From Geodermatophilus amargosae (GTDB lineage Bacteria; Actinomycetota; Actinomycetes; Mycobacteriales; Geodermatophilaceae), in NCBI RefSeq assembly GCF_900116515.1, contig NZ_FPBA01000012.1, positions 101,993-165,992 on the forward strand: a stretch of 64,000 nucleotides of DNA, given 5' to 3'. Numbering within the stretch: position 1 is the first letter of the stretch; each line of letters begins with the position of its first letter. This document shows positions 27,030-36,949 of the stretch, one piece after another. Under the pieces are notes generated by a model. The model worked only from the letters and a program-made list of their open reading frames with translations. It was not told the origin of the DNA and ran no database searches. The position numbers and the translations under genes were made by a program.

Positions 27030-27944
27030 TCAGTAGCCCAGCCTGTTCAGCTTCTTCGGGTCGTCCTGCCACTCGCCGAGCACGGTGACGTGCAGGTCGA
27101 GGTGGACCCGCGCGCCCAGCAGCTCCTCGAGGCCGACCCGCGCCTCGGTGCCGATCGCCTTGATGATCGACCCGCCCTTGCCGAGCAGCATCGGCTTCTG
27201 GGTCGGGCGCTCGCAGTGCAGCAGCGCGTGCACCTCGACCAGCTCCGCGCCCTCCCGCTTGGGGTCGGGCCGGCGGTTGAGCTCCTCGACGGTGACGGCG
27301 AGGGAGTGCGGCACCTCCTGGAACACCTTCTCCAGCGCCGCCTCGCGGATCAGCTCGGAGATCTGCCGCTCGGTGTCCTCGTCGGTGGTCTGCTCCTCGG
27401 GGTACATCGGCGGCCCCTCGGGCAGCAGGCCGACGAGCAGGTCCTCCAGCAGCTCGACCTGGTCGCCCCGGACCGCGCTCACCGGGACGACCTCGGCGGC
27501 CTCGACCAGCCCGCTCGCGGCCACCAGCTGCTCGGCCACCTGCTTCTTGCTCGCGGCGTCGGTCTTGGTGACGACGACGACCACCGGCGCCGTCACGTCC
27601 TCCAGCTGCCGGGCGATGAACCGGTCACCGGTGCCCACCGGCTGGTCGGCCGGGATGCAGAACACGACGACGTCGACCTCGGACAGGGTGTCGCGGACGA
27701 CGTCGTTGAGCCGGCGGCCGAGCAGGCTCTTGGGCTTGTGCAGGCCAGGGGTGTCGACGAGGACCAGCTGCCCGCCGGGCCGGTGGACGACGCCGCGGAT
27801 GGCGTGCCGGGTGGTCTGCGGCCGGTTGCTGACGATGCCGACCTTCTCGCCGACCAGTGCGTTGGTCAGCGTGGTCTTGCCCGCGTTCGGGCGCCCCACC
27901 AGACAGGCGAAGCCGCTGCGGTACGGCTGATCCGGTGTGCTCAC
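27030..27944 (-). CDS. era: GTPase Era
   Basis: 304 residues. Binds 16S rRNA and assists 30S assembly. GTPase motifs: GRPNAGKTTLTNALVG (P-loop), the RPQTTRH switch I, DTPGLHKP (G3) and TKTD (G4), followed by a C-terminal KH domain with GKGGSIIKAIG. Start GTG at 27944; 40 bases downstream of the cda-like gene on the same strand. Confidence 0.97.
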   Translation of the reverse strand: MSTPDQPYRSGFACLVGRPNAGKTTLTNALVGEKVGIVSNRPQTTRHAIRGVVHRPGGQLVLVDTPGLHKPKSLLGRRLNDVVRDTLSEVDVVVFCIPADQPVGTGDRFIARQLEDVTAPVVVVVTKTDAASKKQVAEQLVAASGLVEAAEVVPVSAVRGDQVELLEDLLVGLLPEGPPMYPEEQTTDEDTERQISELIREAALEKVFQEVPHSLAVTVEELNRRPDPKREGAELVEVHALLHCERPTQKPMLLGKGGSIIKAIGTEARVGLEELLGARVHLDLHVTVLGEWQDDPKKLNRLGY

Positions 27945-27984
27945 CGACCCAGTCTCCCACCGTGGGGGGACAGTGCCGCGCGAC

Positions 27985-28317
27985 TCACGAGGTGGCGCGC
28001 ACGACCCCGTCGGGCCCGGCGAGGAACACCGGCGCGGTGGCCGTCAGGTCGTGCACGGCGGCCAGCCCCTCCTGCTCGACGGCGTCGGCATCGGACACGA
28101 TCGCCGCCGCCTCCAGCCCCTCGACGCCGCTGGAGACCGCCGCGGCCACCGCGGCCTGCAGCGCCGACAGGCGCAGCGAGGGCAGCGCGACGCTGGCGGC
28201 GACGTAGGTGCGCCCGTCGGTGTCGCGGACCGCGGCGCCCTCCGGGGCGCCGGTGCGGCCGCGCGCGGAGCGGGCGAGGGTGACGAGCTTGGCGTCCTCG
28301 GGCTGCAGGTCGGGCAC
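27985..28317 (-). CDS. cytidine deaminase-fold protein lacking the catalytic motifs
   Basis: 110 residues. The part YVAASVALPSLRLSALQAAVAAAVSSG aligns with the core helix of cytidine deaminases, and the order of strands fits. However, the zinc ligands are missing: no HAE-type or PCxxC motif is seen. Actinobacteria commonly have a member in this position between corC and era. It is probably a catalytically dead deaminase-fold protein; its role is unknown. Confidence 0.7.
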   Translation of the reverse strand: MPDLQPEDAKLVTLARSARGRTGAPEGAAVRDTDGRTYVAASVALPSLRLSALQAAVAAAVSSGVEGLEAAAIVSDADAVEQEGLAAVHDLTATAPVFLAGPDGVVRATS

Positions 28318-28323
28318 GGGGCG

Positions 28324-29655
28324 TCAGCTTTCCACCGTGGCGTGCACCTCGGCGCGGGTGGCCCCGGACTGGTGCTCGGGGTCCGTGTCGGGCAGCCGGG
28401 AGACCAGGATGGTGTCGATGCGGTTGCGCCGGCCGCCGGCGCTCTCGGCGACCAGCCGCAGCCCCGCGACCTCCGCCGCGGACCCCTCGATGGGCACCAG
28501 CCCCAGCTCGCGGGCGAGCAGGCCGCCGACGGTCTCGACGTCGTCGTCGCGGGGCAGCTCGACGTCGAAGAGCTCGGCGAGGTCCTCGACCGGCAGCCGG
28601 GCGGTGATCCGCACCGAGCCGTCGTCGAGGTGCTCGACCGGGGGGCGCTGGACGGCGTCGTGCTCGTCGGCGATCTCGCCGACGATCTCCTCGAGGATGT
28701 CCTCGATCGTCACCAGCCCGGCGAAGCCGCCGTACTCGTCGACGACGACCGCGATGTGGGTGCGGCGGGCCTGCATGTCGCGCAGCAGCTCGTCGACCGG
28801 CTTGGACTCCGGCACGAACGCCGGCGGGCGCATGAGCTCCTCGACCCGCGGACCGCGGCTCTCGCCGAGGTTCTGCGACCGGCGCACGAGGTCCTTGAGG
28901 TAGACGATCCCGACGACGTCGTCGACGTTCTCGCCGATCACCGGGATGCGGCTGAACCCGCTGCGCAGCGCGAGGGCCAGCGCCTGCCGCAGCGTCTTGG
29001 TGCGCTCGATCCAGACGACGTCGGTGCGCGGCACCATGACCTCGCGGGCGATCGTGTCGCCCAGCTCGAACACCGAGTGGATCATGTTGCGCTCGCCGGA
29101 CTCGACGACGCCGCGCTCCTCGGCGAGGTCGACGAGCTCGCGCAGCTCGACCTCGGTGGAGAACGGGCCGTCGCGGTAGCCGCGGCCCGGCGTGATCGCG
29201 TTGCCGACCAGGATCAGCAGCCGGGTGACCGGGCCGAGGACGCGGCCGAGCAGCCGCACCAGCCCGGCCGTGGCCAGCGCGATCGGGTAGGCGTGCTGGC
29301 GGCCCAGGGTCCGCGGCCCGACGCCGACCAGCACGTAGCTGACCACGGTCATCACGCCGGCGGCGGCCAGCACCGCCTGCCAGGTGCTCTCCAGCAGCCC
29401 GTAGACGACGACGCCGACCAGCACCGCGGCGACCATCTCGCAGACGATGCGCAACAGCAGGAGCAGCGCCACCAGCCGGGCGCGCTCGTCGAGGACCCGC
29501 TCGAGGCCGGCCGCGCGCCGGACGCCGTCGCGGCGCAGCTCCTCGACGCGGGCCTTGGACACCCGCTGCAGGGCGGCGTCCATGGCACCGAACGCGCCGG
29601 CGAGCGGGACCAGGCAGATCGCGACCACCAGCAGCGTGACCGCACCGGCGCTCAT
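28324..29655 (-). CDS. CorC/HlyC-type hemolysin-family membrane protein with CBS domains
   Basis: 443 residues. N-terminal DUF21 membrane domain with four hydrophobic segments (AVTLLVVAICLVPLAGAF, LVALLLLLRIVCEMVAAVLVG, VLAAAGVMTVVSYVLVGVG and a fourth near residue 130), then paired CBS domains (VMVPRTDVVWIERTKTL; FVPESKPVDELLRDMQARRTHIAVVVDEYGG) and a C-terminal CorC_HlyC barrel. Family members act in magnesium or cobalt export. Conserved position next to ybeY. Confidence 0.92.
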   Translation of the reverse strand: MSAGAVTLLVVAICLVPLAGAFGAMDAALQRVSKARVEELRRDGVRRAAGLERVLDERARLVALLLLLRIVCEMVAAVLVGVVVYGLLESTWQAVLAAAGVMTVVSYVLVGVGPRTLGRQHAYPIALATAGLVRLLGRVLGPVTRLLILVGNAITPGRGYRDGPFSTEVELRELVDLAEERGVVESGERNMIHSVFELGDTIAREVMVPRTDVVWIERTKTLRQALALALRSGFSRIPVIGENVDDVVGIVYLKDLVRRSQNLGESRGPRVEELMRPPAFVPESKPVDELLRDMQARRTHIAVVVDEYGGFAGLVTIEDILEEIVGEIADEHDAVQRPPVEHLDDGSVRITARLPVEDLAELFDVELPRDDDVETVGGLLARELGLVPIEGSAAEVAGLRLVAESAGGRRNRIDTILVSRLPDTDPEHQSGATRAEVHATVES

Positions 29656-29659
29656 CGGG

Positions 29660-30163
29660 TCACCGGGTCCCGGGACCCCGTTCGGCCGGCTCGCCGGTGA
29701 CCGGCTGCCGCGGCGCCGAGCGCCAGCCCTCGAGCAGGCGGGTCTGCAGGCCGAACATCTCCCGCTCCTCCTCCGGCTCCATGTGGTCGTAGCCGAGCAG
29801 GTGCAGCACGCCGTGGGTGGCCAGCAGCAGCAGCTCGTCGTCCATGGAGTGACCGGCGGCGCGGGCCTGCCGGACGGCGACCGAGGGGCACAGCACGACG
29901 TCGCCCAGCAGCGCCGGGCCGGGCTCGGGGTCGTCGGGCCGGGCGGTGTCGAGCTCGTCCATGGGGAAGGCCAGGACGTCGGTCGGGCCCTTCTCCCCCA
30001 TCCAGCGCTCGTGCAGCACGGACATGTAGTCCGGGTCGACGCACAGCACCGACAGCTCCGCCATCGGGTTGACGCCCATCTCGGCGAGGACGTACCGGCA
30101 GATGCCGGTCAGCTCCGCCTCGTCGACGGCGATCTCGGACTCGTTGGCGACCTCGACGGGCAC
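29660..30163 (-). CDS. ybeY: endoribonuclease YbeY
   Basis: 167 residues. A zinc-dependent RNase involved in 16S rRNA maturation and ribosome quality control. The signature [11 protein letters not shown] carries three zinc-binding histidines. The N-terminal half has the conserved DVLAFPMDE and [16 protein letters not shown] blocks. The stop is 4 bases before the downstream corC-like start and 5 bases after the phoH gene end. Confidence 0.96.
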   Translation of the reverse strand: MPVEVANESEIAVDEAELTGICRYVLAEMGVNPMAELSVLCVDPDYMSVLHERWMGEKGPTDVLAFPMDELDTARPDDPEPGPALLGDVVLCPSVAVRQARAAGHSMDDELLLLATHGVLHLLGYDHMEPEEEREMFGLQTRLLEGWRSAPRQPVTGEPAERGPGTR

Positions 30164-30168
30164 GCCGC

Positions 30169-31326
<1,158 letters not shown>

Positions 31327-31388
31327 GGGGAAATGACCCCGCCGACTCTACCCGCGCCCGTCGACCGGGAACCGGCCTCGCGCAGCCC

Positions 31389-32225
31389 TCACCTCCCGGA
31401 GTAGGTGGCCTTCCCCGGCCCGTCGTCGAGGAAGGAGGCCACCGCGCCGCGCAGGTCGGCGGTGTCGAACAGCGGCCCGGAGACCTGCGGGGTGATCTCG
31501 TCGGCGGCCCGCACGCCGTGGCGGACCGCGGTGGTGACCAGCCGCTTGGTGGCCGCGTGCGCGAGCGTCGGGCCGGCGGCGACGCGGTGGGCGTACTCGC
31601 GGGCGGCCTCGGCAAAGCCCTCGTCAGGCAGCACCCGGTTGACGACGTCCCACCGCTCGAGCACCGCGGCCGGGTAGCGCTCGCCGGTGAAGACCAGCTC
31701 CTTGGCCCGCGCCGGCCCGGCCCGCTCGGCCAGCCGCTGGGGCCCGCCGATCGACGGGGTCAGCCCGACGACGATCTCGACGAGCCCGAACGAGGCCCGC
31801 TCGGCGGCCAGCAGCACGTCGCAGGCCAGGGCCAGCTCGAAGGCGGCGGTGAGGGTGAGCCCGTGGGCGGCGAAGACGGTGGGGACGGGCAGGTCCTCCA
31901 GCGTCTGGGCCGTGCGCAGCAGCCGCGCCCACAGCGCGGTGCCGCGCTGGCCGGGGTCGGGCCCCTCGGCGATGTCGCGGAAGGCGGTGACGTCGACACC
32001 GGCGGACACGACCTTCCCGCGCGCCTCGAGGAGCACCGCGCGGGCGCGGTCGGGCCGGCCGGGCGCGGTGAGGGCGACCAGGTCGGCGACCGCGGCCTCG
32101 AAGCCGGCGAACACCGACTCGTCGAAGAGGTTGAGCGGCGGCCTGTCCAGCACGAGGACGGCGACGTCGCCGTCCCGCTCGATCCGGACGGGGGCGGCGC
32201 TGCCGGCGTCGGTCATGCCCGCCAC
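31389..32225 (-). CDS. enoyl-CoA hydratase/isomerase family protein
   Basis: 278 residues. Crotonase fold: RPPLNLFDESVF near the N-terminus, VVSAGVDVTAF for the oxyanion-hole region, GLTLTAAFELALACDVLLAAERASFGL, then SIGGPQRLAERAGPARAKELVFTG. Likely acts on a CoA thioester, but the substrate cannot be assigned: where many hydratases have a glutamate, this one has VEIVVGLTPSIGG. Upstream of phoH, on the same strand, 63 bases away. Confidence 0.85.
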   Translation of the reverse strand: MAGMTDAGSAAPVRIERDGDVAVLVLDRPPLNLFDESVFAGFEAAVADLVALTAPGRPDRARAVLLEARGKVVSAGVDVTAFRDIAEGPDPGQRGTALWARLLRTAQTLEDLPVPTVFAAHGLTLTAAFELALACDVLLAAERASFGLVEIVVGLTPSIGGPQRLAERAGPARAKELVFTGERYPAAVLERWDVVNRVLPDEGFAEAAREYAHRVAAGPTLAHAATKRLVTTAVRHGVRAADEITPQVSGPLFDTADLRGAVASFLDDGPGKATYSGR

Positions 32226-32277
32226 CCTGCCACCCCGGTCCGGGGCGGCAGGGACGGCCGTTCCTGCCGCAGTCGCG

Positions 32278-32637
32278 TCAGCCGGGTGGCCAGGTGAGCG
32301 GGCGGCCGCCCAGGACGTGCAGGTGCAGGTGGTGGACGGTCTGCCCGGCAGCCGGGCCGGTGTTGGCCACCAGCCGGTAGCCGGGCTCCGCGCCGTCGTC
32401 GGTGGCCAGGCCCTCCTGGACGGCGACCGCGTGCGCGGACGCGACCACGTCGGCCAGCAGCTGCGGGTCGGTGCCGACCAGCAGCCCCGCCGTCGCGTGG
32501 TGCTCCTTGGGGACCACCAGCACGTGCGTCGGGGCCTGCGGGTTGACGTCGCGGAAGGCCAGCGTGCGGTCGGTCTCGTGCACGACGTCGGCGGGGATCT
32601 CCCGGGCGACGATCCGGCAGAACAGGCAGTCGCTCAC
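32278..32637 (-). CDS. HIT-family nucleotide-binding protein
   Basis: 119 residues from GTG at 32637. The histidine triad HHLHLHVLGG near the C-terminus is intact, with CLFCRIVAREIPADVVHE at the N-terminus and a PTHVLVVPKEHHA strand. HIT hydrolases cleave AMP-lysine or related nucleotide adducts (HinT type). Divergent from the transporter genes at 32747 across about 110 bases. Confidence 0.92.
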   Translation of the reverse strand: MSDCLFCRIVAREIPADVVHETDRTLAFRDVNPQAPTHVLVVPKEHHATAGLLVGTDPQLLADVVASAHAVAVQEGLATDDGAEPGYRLVANTGPAAGQTVHHLHLHVLGGRPLTWPPG

Positions 32638-32714
32638 CCGGCCGACCCTAGGGCGCGCGCGCGCCGGCCGCGGGTCAGGATGGCGCGGTCGCCGTCCCGA
32701 CCGAGGAGGTCCCC

Positions 32715-32747
32715 GTGCCCGTCCCCCAGCCCCCCAGCAGGACGTAG
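32715..32747 (+). CDS. possible 10-codon upstream ORF
   Basis: GTG at 32715 follows an excellent RBS (GAGGAGG, 4-10 bases upstream) and runs 10 codons to TAG, whose last base is the first base of the GTG start of the transporter binding protein (TAGTG). It could act as a translational leader, or mark an older start that was lost by a change of frame. Confidence 0.4.
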   Translation: MPVPQPPSRT

Positions 32748-33739
32748 TGGACCGCCGCAGCGCTCTCCGGTCGGGGAGCCCCGGAGTCCAGCCGTCCCGA
32801 GTCCAGCCGTCCCGCGTCCAGCCGTCCCGCGTCCAGCCGTCCCGCCGCGCGTTCCTCGCCGGCACCGCCCTCGCCCTCGCCACCGCCGCCTGCGGCCGCT
32901 CCTCCCCCGTCGGCGCCGCCTCCCCGGCCGGCGCGACGGCGACGATGCGCATCGGCGCGATCCCCGACCAGGACCCCGAGGTCCTGCAGCGCCTCCACGG
33001 CACCGTGGCCGAGTCGCTGTCCGCCGCGCTCGACCTCGACGTCACCTACTCCCCGGTCACCGACTACGCCGCCGCGGTCTCCCTGTTCCGCACCGGCGAC
33101 CTCGACCTCGTCTGGTTCGGTGGCCTCACCGGCGTGCAGGCGCGGCTGCAGGCACCGGGCGCGCAGCCGATCGCCCAGCGCGACATCGACGAGTCGTTCC
33201 ACTCGGTCTTCGTCGTCAACGCCGCCACCGGGCTCGCCGCGTCGGACGACCTGCGGCCGCTGGCCGGGCTGCGCTTCACCTACGGCAGCGAGACCTCGAC
33301 GTCGGGACGGCTGATGCCCGCGTACTTCCTGCAGCAGGCCGGCGTCGACCCGCAGGGCTTCCCGGGCGGGCCCGGCTTCTCCGGCTCGCACGACGCGACC
33401 ATCGCGCTCGTCGCCTCCGGCACCTACCAGGCCGGGGTGCTCAACGAGCAGGTGTGGACGTCGCGCTCGGCGGAGGGCTCGGTGGACCCGGCCGTGGTGC
33501 AGTACGCCCGGACGCCGGGCTACCACGACTACCACTGGCTGCTCGGACCGCAGGCGCCGCCGCGCTTCGGCGGCGACGTCGCCGAGCGGCTCACCGGGTA
33601 CTTCACCGGGCTGTCGGCCGACGACCCCGGCGACGCCGCGGTGCTCGAGCTGTTCGGTGCGGGCTCCTTCGTCCCGGCGCGGGCGTCGGACTACGACCAG
33701 ATCGAGGAGATCGGCCGCAGCCTGGGGCTGGTCAGCTGA
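32747..33739 (+). CDS. PhnD-like phosphonate/phosphite ABC transporter binding lipoprotein
   Basis: 330 residues from GTG at 32747; AGGA lies about 6 bases upstream. The N-terminus carries four VQPSR repeats, then a twin-arginine lipoprotein signal (SRRAFLAGTALALATAAC). The mature part has the PhnD-family pattern: MRIGAIPDQDPEVLQ, YSPVTDYAAAVSLFRTGDLDLVWFGG, FVVNAATG, FTYGSETSTSGRLMP and HDATIALVASGTYQAGVLNE. Binds an oxyanion outside the membrane. Its stop overlaps the ATPase gene start. Confidence 0.85.
   Translation: MDRRSALRSGSPGVQPSRVQPSRVQPSRVQPSRRAFLAGTALALATAACGRSSPVGAASPAGATATMRIGAIPDQDPEVLQRLHGTVAESLSAALDLDVTYSPVTDYAAAVSLFRTGDLDLVWFGGLTGVQARLQAPGAQPIAQRDIDESFHSVFVVNAATGLAASDDLRPLAGLRFTYGSETSTSGRLMPAYFLQQAGVDPQGFPGGPGFSGSHDATIALVASGTYQAGVLNEQVWTSRSAEGSVDPAVVQYARTPGYHDYHWLLGPQAPPRFGGDVAERLTGYFTGLSADDPGDAAVLELFGAGSFVPARASDYDQIEEIGRSLGLVS
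32786..32845 (+). repeat. 15-bp tandem repeat, four units, coding for VQPSR
   Basis: Four units of GTCCAGCCGTCCCGN in frame within the signal region of the binding protein. Any change in unit number is in frame and would alter the length of the cytoplasmic N-terminus only. Confidence 0.85.
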
Positions 33740-34479
33740 CCGCCGTCCTCCGGCTGGCCGGCGTCACCGTCCGCTTCGGGACGGCGACCGCGCTCGACTC
33801 CGTGGACCTCACCGTCGGTCCCGCCGAGCGGGTCGCCGTCGTCGGGGCCTCGGGCGCCGGGAAGTCGACGCTGCTGGCCGTGGCCAACGGGGCGGTGCCG
33901 CCGTCGTCCGGCTCGGTCGAGGTGCTCGGGCAGGACCCGGCGGTGCTGCGCGGGCCGGCGCTGCGCCGGCTGCGCGCGCGGGTGGGCACCGTGCACCAGC
34001 ACCTGGAGCTGGTCGGGCCGCTGCGGGTGGTGCACAACGTCAACGCCGGCCGGCTCGGCTCGTGGTCGGCGGCGCGGGCGGCGTGGTCGCTGGTGCGCCC
34101 GCAGGGCCTGCCCGAGGTGCTCGGCGCCCTGGAGCGGGTGGGGTTGGCCGACCGGGTCTTCGACCGCACCGACACGCTCTCCGGCGGTCAGCGGCAGCGC
34201 GTCGCCGTCGCGCGGCTGCTGCTGCAGGACCCCGAGCTCGTGCTGGCCGACGAGCCGGCCTCCGCGCTGGACCCGGTGCTCGCCGGCCGGGTGCTGGAGC
34301 TGCTCGCCGGGCCCGCGTCCCGGGACGGCGCGCTGCTGGCCGCGCTGCACGACCCGGCGCTGGCGCTGCGGCACTGCGACCGGGTGGTCGGGCTGTCTGC
34401 CGGGCGGGTGGTGCTCGACGCGCCGGCTGCGGCGCTGACCGTCGCCGACCTCGCCGCGTTCTACGGAGCGCCGGCGTGA
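33736..34479 (+). CDS. PhnC-like ABC transporter ATPase with apparent CTG start
   Basis: 247 residues. Motifs: GASGAGKSTLLAVANG (Walker A), Q-loop in VGTVHQHLELV, signature LSGGQRQRVAVARLLL, ELVLADEPASALD (Walker B), and H-loop AALHDPALAL. No ATG, GTG or TTG exists in frame between the preceding stop and strand 1 of the domain, so CTG at 33736, overlapping the binding-protein TGA as CTGA, is the only plausible start. Middle gene of the D-C-E order. Confidence 0.85.
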   Translation: MTAVLRLAGVTVRFGTATALDSVDLTVGPAERVAVVGASGAGKSTLLAVANGAVPPSSGSVEVLGQDPAVLRGPALRRLRARVGTVHQHLELVGPLRVVHNVNAGRLGSWSAARAAWSLVRPQGLPEVLGALERVGLADRVFDRTDTLSGGQRQRVAVARLLLQDPELVLADEPASALDPVLAGRVLELLAGPASRDGALLAALHDPALALRHCDRVVGLSAGRVVLDAPAAALTVADLAAFYGAPA

Positions 34480-36083
34480 CGGCGGTGGCCGCCCGGCCGG
34501 TGTCCCCCGTGCTGCGGCGGGACCGGCGCCGCTGGGGGTGGGGGCTGGCCGCGCTGGTCGCCGTCGGCTGGTCGCTGCTGGCGGCCGTGGACGGCGAGGT
34601 GGTCAACCCCGCCGGGAGCGTGCAGTTCGGCCGGTTCGCCGCGGCGGCCCTCTCGCCCGCGCTCGACGGGGCCTTCCTCGGCGTGCTCGGGACCGCGGCG
34701 CTGGTGACGGTGGCCTACGCCGTCCTGGGCACCGTGCTGGCCCTGGTGCTGGGCGCGGCGGGAGCGGTGCTGGTCGCCCGCACCACCTGGGGACGGCGGC
34801 GGCTGGGCTGGGCGGCGGCCCGCGGCGTGCTCGCCGTCCCGCGCGGCCTGCACGAGGCGGTCTGGGGCCTGCTGCTGGTGAACGTGCTCGGGCTGGACCC
34901 GTGGGTCGGCGTGCTGGCGATCGGCCTGCCCTACGGCGCGGTCACGGCCAAGGTGTTCGCCGACCTGCTCGACGAGGTGCCACGCGGGCCGTACGAGGCG
35001 CTGCTGGCCCAGGGCTCGGGCCGGACGGCCGCGGCGCTGTACGGGCTGGTGCCGCAGGCGGCCGGCGGGCTGCTGTCCTACGCCTTCTACCGGCTGGAGT
35101 GCGCGGTGCGCTCGGCGGTCGTGCTGGGCCTCATCGGCGCCGGAGGGCTGGGCTACCAGCTGTCCCTGTCGTTCGCCTCGCTGCGCTGGCCCGAGGTGTG
35201 GACCGCCGTGTACGCGCTGGCGCTGCTGTGCCTGGCCGCCGACGTCGCGGGGCGGGCGGTGCGCCGGCGGGTGGCCGCGCCCCGGCGTGGCGCCGACGTC
35301 CTCTCCCGCGACCGGGTGCTCACCGCGGCGGTCGCGGCGGCGCTGGCCGGGGTGGTCTGGTCCTGGTGGTTCCTGGCGCTGTCGCCGGCGTCCCTGGTCT
35401 CCGCGCGCGCCCGTGAGCAGGCCGGCTACGTGCTGGGGGCGGCGTGGCCCCCGGCCGCCGACGGCGACCTGCTGCGCGAGGTCGTGCGGCAGTCCGTCGT
35501 CACGGTGCAGACGTCGGTGCTGGCGATCGCGGTGGCCACGGCGGGCGCGGTGCTGGTGGCGGGGGTCGCCGCGCGGCCGGCCGGGCGGTCGGCTCGCGGG
35601 CGCCGGGTCGCCGGGTCGCTCCTGCGCGCGGCGCTGCTGCTGGTGCGGGCGGTGCCGGCACCGGTGTGGGCGCTGGTCCTGCTGTTCGTGCTGCTGCCCG
35701 GCGTGCTGCCGGGCGCGCTGGCGCTCGGGGTCTACACGCTCGGGGTGCTGGGGCGGCTGGCCGCCGAGGCGGTGGAGGAGGCCGACGCCCGGCCGCGGAC
35801 GGCGCTGGCCGCGCTCGGCGCCCGGCCCTCCGGCGGTTGGCTGTACGGGGTGGCGCCCCAGGCGGCGGGGCCGGCGCTCGCGTTCGCGCTGTACCGGTGG
35901 GAGGTCGTGGTGCGGGACACGCTGCTGGTCGGGCTGCTCGGCGCCGGCGGGCTCGGTGCACTGCTCGCCTCGCGGCTGGCGGCCTTCGACTGGGCCGCCG
36001 TGACGACGGTGCTGCTCGCGACGGTCGCGCTCACCCTCGCCGTGGACCTGGTCAGCGACCGCGCCCGCCGCGCGCTGCGCTGA
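34476..36083 (+). CDS. fused two-domain PhnE-type ABC permease
   Basis: 535 residues from GTG overlapping the ATPase stop (GTGA). Two tandem permease domains, about residues 1-265 and 266-535, each with five to six hydrophobic helices and the loop contacting the ATPase (EALLAQGSGRTAAALYGLVP in the first; TALAALGARPSGGWLYGVAP in the second), both followed by LLGAGGLG or IGAGGLG. Usual PhnE proteins have one domain and work as dimers, so this is a gene fusion. No phosphonate catabolism genes lie nearby. Confidence 0.87.
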   Translation: MTAVAARPVSPVLRRDRRRWGWGLAALVAVGWSLLAAVDGEVVNPAGSVQFGRFAAAALSPALDGAFLGVLGTAALVTVAYAVLGTVLALVLGAAGAVLVARTTWGRRRLGWAAARGVLAVPRGLHEAVWGLLLVNVLGLDPWVGVLAIGLPYGAVTAKVFADLLDEVPRGPYEALLAQGSGRTAAALYGLVPQAAGGLLSYAFYRLECAVRSAVVLGLIGAGGLGYQLSLSFASLRWPEVWTAVYALALLCLAADVAGRAVRRRVAAPRRGADVLSRDRVLTAAVAAALAGVVWSWWFLALSPASLVSARAREQAGYVLGAAWPPAADGDLLREVVRQSVVTVQTSVLAIAVATAGAVLVAGVAARPAGRSARGRRVAGSLLRAALLLVRAVPAPVWALVLLFVLLPGVLPGALALGVYTLGVLGRLAAEAVEEADARPRTALAALGARPSGGWLYGVAPQAAGPALAFALYRWEVVVRDTLLVGLLGAGGLGALLASRLAAFDWAAVTTVLLATVALTLAVDLVSDRARRALR

Positions 36084-36085
36084 CC

Positions 36086-36125
36086 CGCGTCCTGGATCAC
36101 CGCCACGCGTCCTGGCTCACCGTCG
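36086..36125. repeat. 20-bp tandem duplication downstream of the permease
   Basis: Two near-identical units, CGCGTCCTGGATCACCGCCA and CGCGTCCTGGCTCACCGTCG. The block also pairs partly with CTGAGCCGGGACGCG at 36129, giving a larger hairpin. Confidence 0.7.
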
Positions 36126-36137
36126 ACCCTGAGCCGG

Positions 36138-36174
36138 GACGCGGCACGATCAGGTCACCTGATCGTGCCGCGTC
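36138..36174. terminator. 37-bp inverted repeat between permease and rsmE
   Basis: Perfect 18-bp arms, GACGCGGCACGATCAGGT and its complement, with a single-base centre at 36156. It ends 4 bases before the rsmE stop codon, so it probably terminates both convergent units. Confidence 0.75.
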
Positions 36175-36178
36175 GCCC

Positions 36179-36949
36179 TCAGGACCAGCGGGAGCGGACC
36201 GACAGGGCGGCCAGCGCGGCGGCGCCGGCGGTGGACGTCCGCAGCACCTCGGGCCCGAGCCGCACCGCCTGCGCACCCGCCGCGCGCAGGGCCACGACCT
36301 CGCCGTCGGTCAGCCCGCCCTCGGGGCCGACGACGACGGCCACGGTCCCGCTGTCGGGCAGCTCGACCCCGGCCAGCGGACGGCGGGCCTGCTCGTGCAG
36401 GACGAGCGCGAGGTCGACGTCGGCCAGCTCGCCGCAGACCTGGCGGGTGGTCATCAGGTCGGCGACCTCGGGCACCCGCGGCCGGCGGGACTGCTTGGCC
36501 GCCGCGCGCGCCGCGGCCCGCCACTTCGCCAGGCCCTTGTCGATCCGGTCCTCGCGCCAGCGGGTCACGCAGCGGGCCGCGGCCCACGGGATGACCCGGT
36601 CGACGCCGAGCTCGGTGGCCAGCTCGACCGCCAGCGGCCCGCGGTCGCCCTTGGGCAGCGCCTGGACCAGCACGAACTCCGGCTCCGCCGCCGGTACCTC
36701 GTGGCGGGCGGTCACCCGCACGCGCAGCCCGGCCGGGCCGGCGTCGACGACGACGCCCTCGACCAGGGCGCCGCGGCCGTCGCCGACCCGCACCGGCTCG
36801 CCGGGGGCCAGCCGCACCACGTCGACGGCGTGCCGGCCCTCGGGGCCGTCGACCAGCACCTCGTCACCGTCGAGCGGCAGGTCGTCGAGCAGGAACAACG
36901 ACGAGCCGTCGAGGACGGGGCGGGCGTGGTCCGGGGCGGGAGCACTCAC
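36179..36949 (-). CDS. rsmE: 16S rRNA (uracil-1498-N3)-methyltransferase
   Basis: 256 residues. Methylates U1498 in 16S rRNA with S-adenosylmethionine. SPOUT-class knot at the C-terminus: [23 protein letters not shown] and [19 protein letters not shown]-terminal PUA-like barrel around [23 protein letters not shown]. Its start overlaps the dnaJ stop by 4 bases, the usual actinobacterial arrangement. Confidence 0.96.
   Translation of the reverse strand: MSAPAPDHARPVLDGSSLFLLDDLPLDGDEVLVDGPEGRHAVDVVRLAPGEPVRVGDGRGALVEGVVVDAGPAGLRVRVTARHEVPAAEPEFVLVQALPKGDRGPLAVELATELGVDRVIPWAAARCVTRWREDRIDKGLAKWRAAARAAAKQSRRPRVPEVADLMTTRQVCGELADVDLALVLHEQARRPLAGVELPDSGTVAVVVGPEGGLTDGEVVALRAAGAQAVRLGPEVLRTSTAGAAALAALSVRSRWS

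Noticed and set aside
31389..32225. Operon-specific role for the enoyl-CoA hydratase next to phoH.
   Set aside because: Only same-strand placement supports it, with a 63-base gap and no metabolic neighbours.
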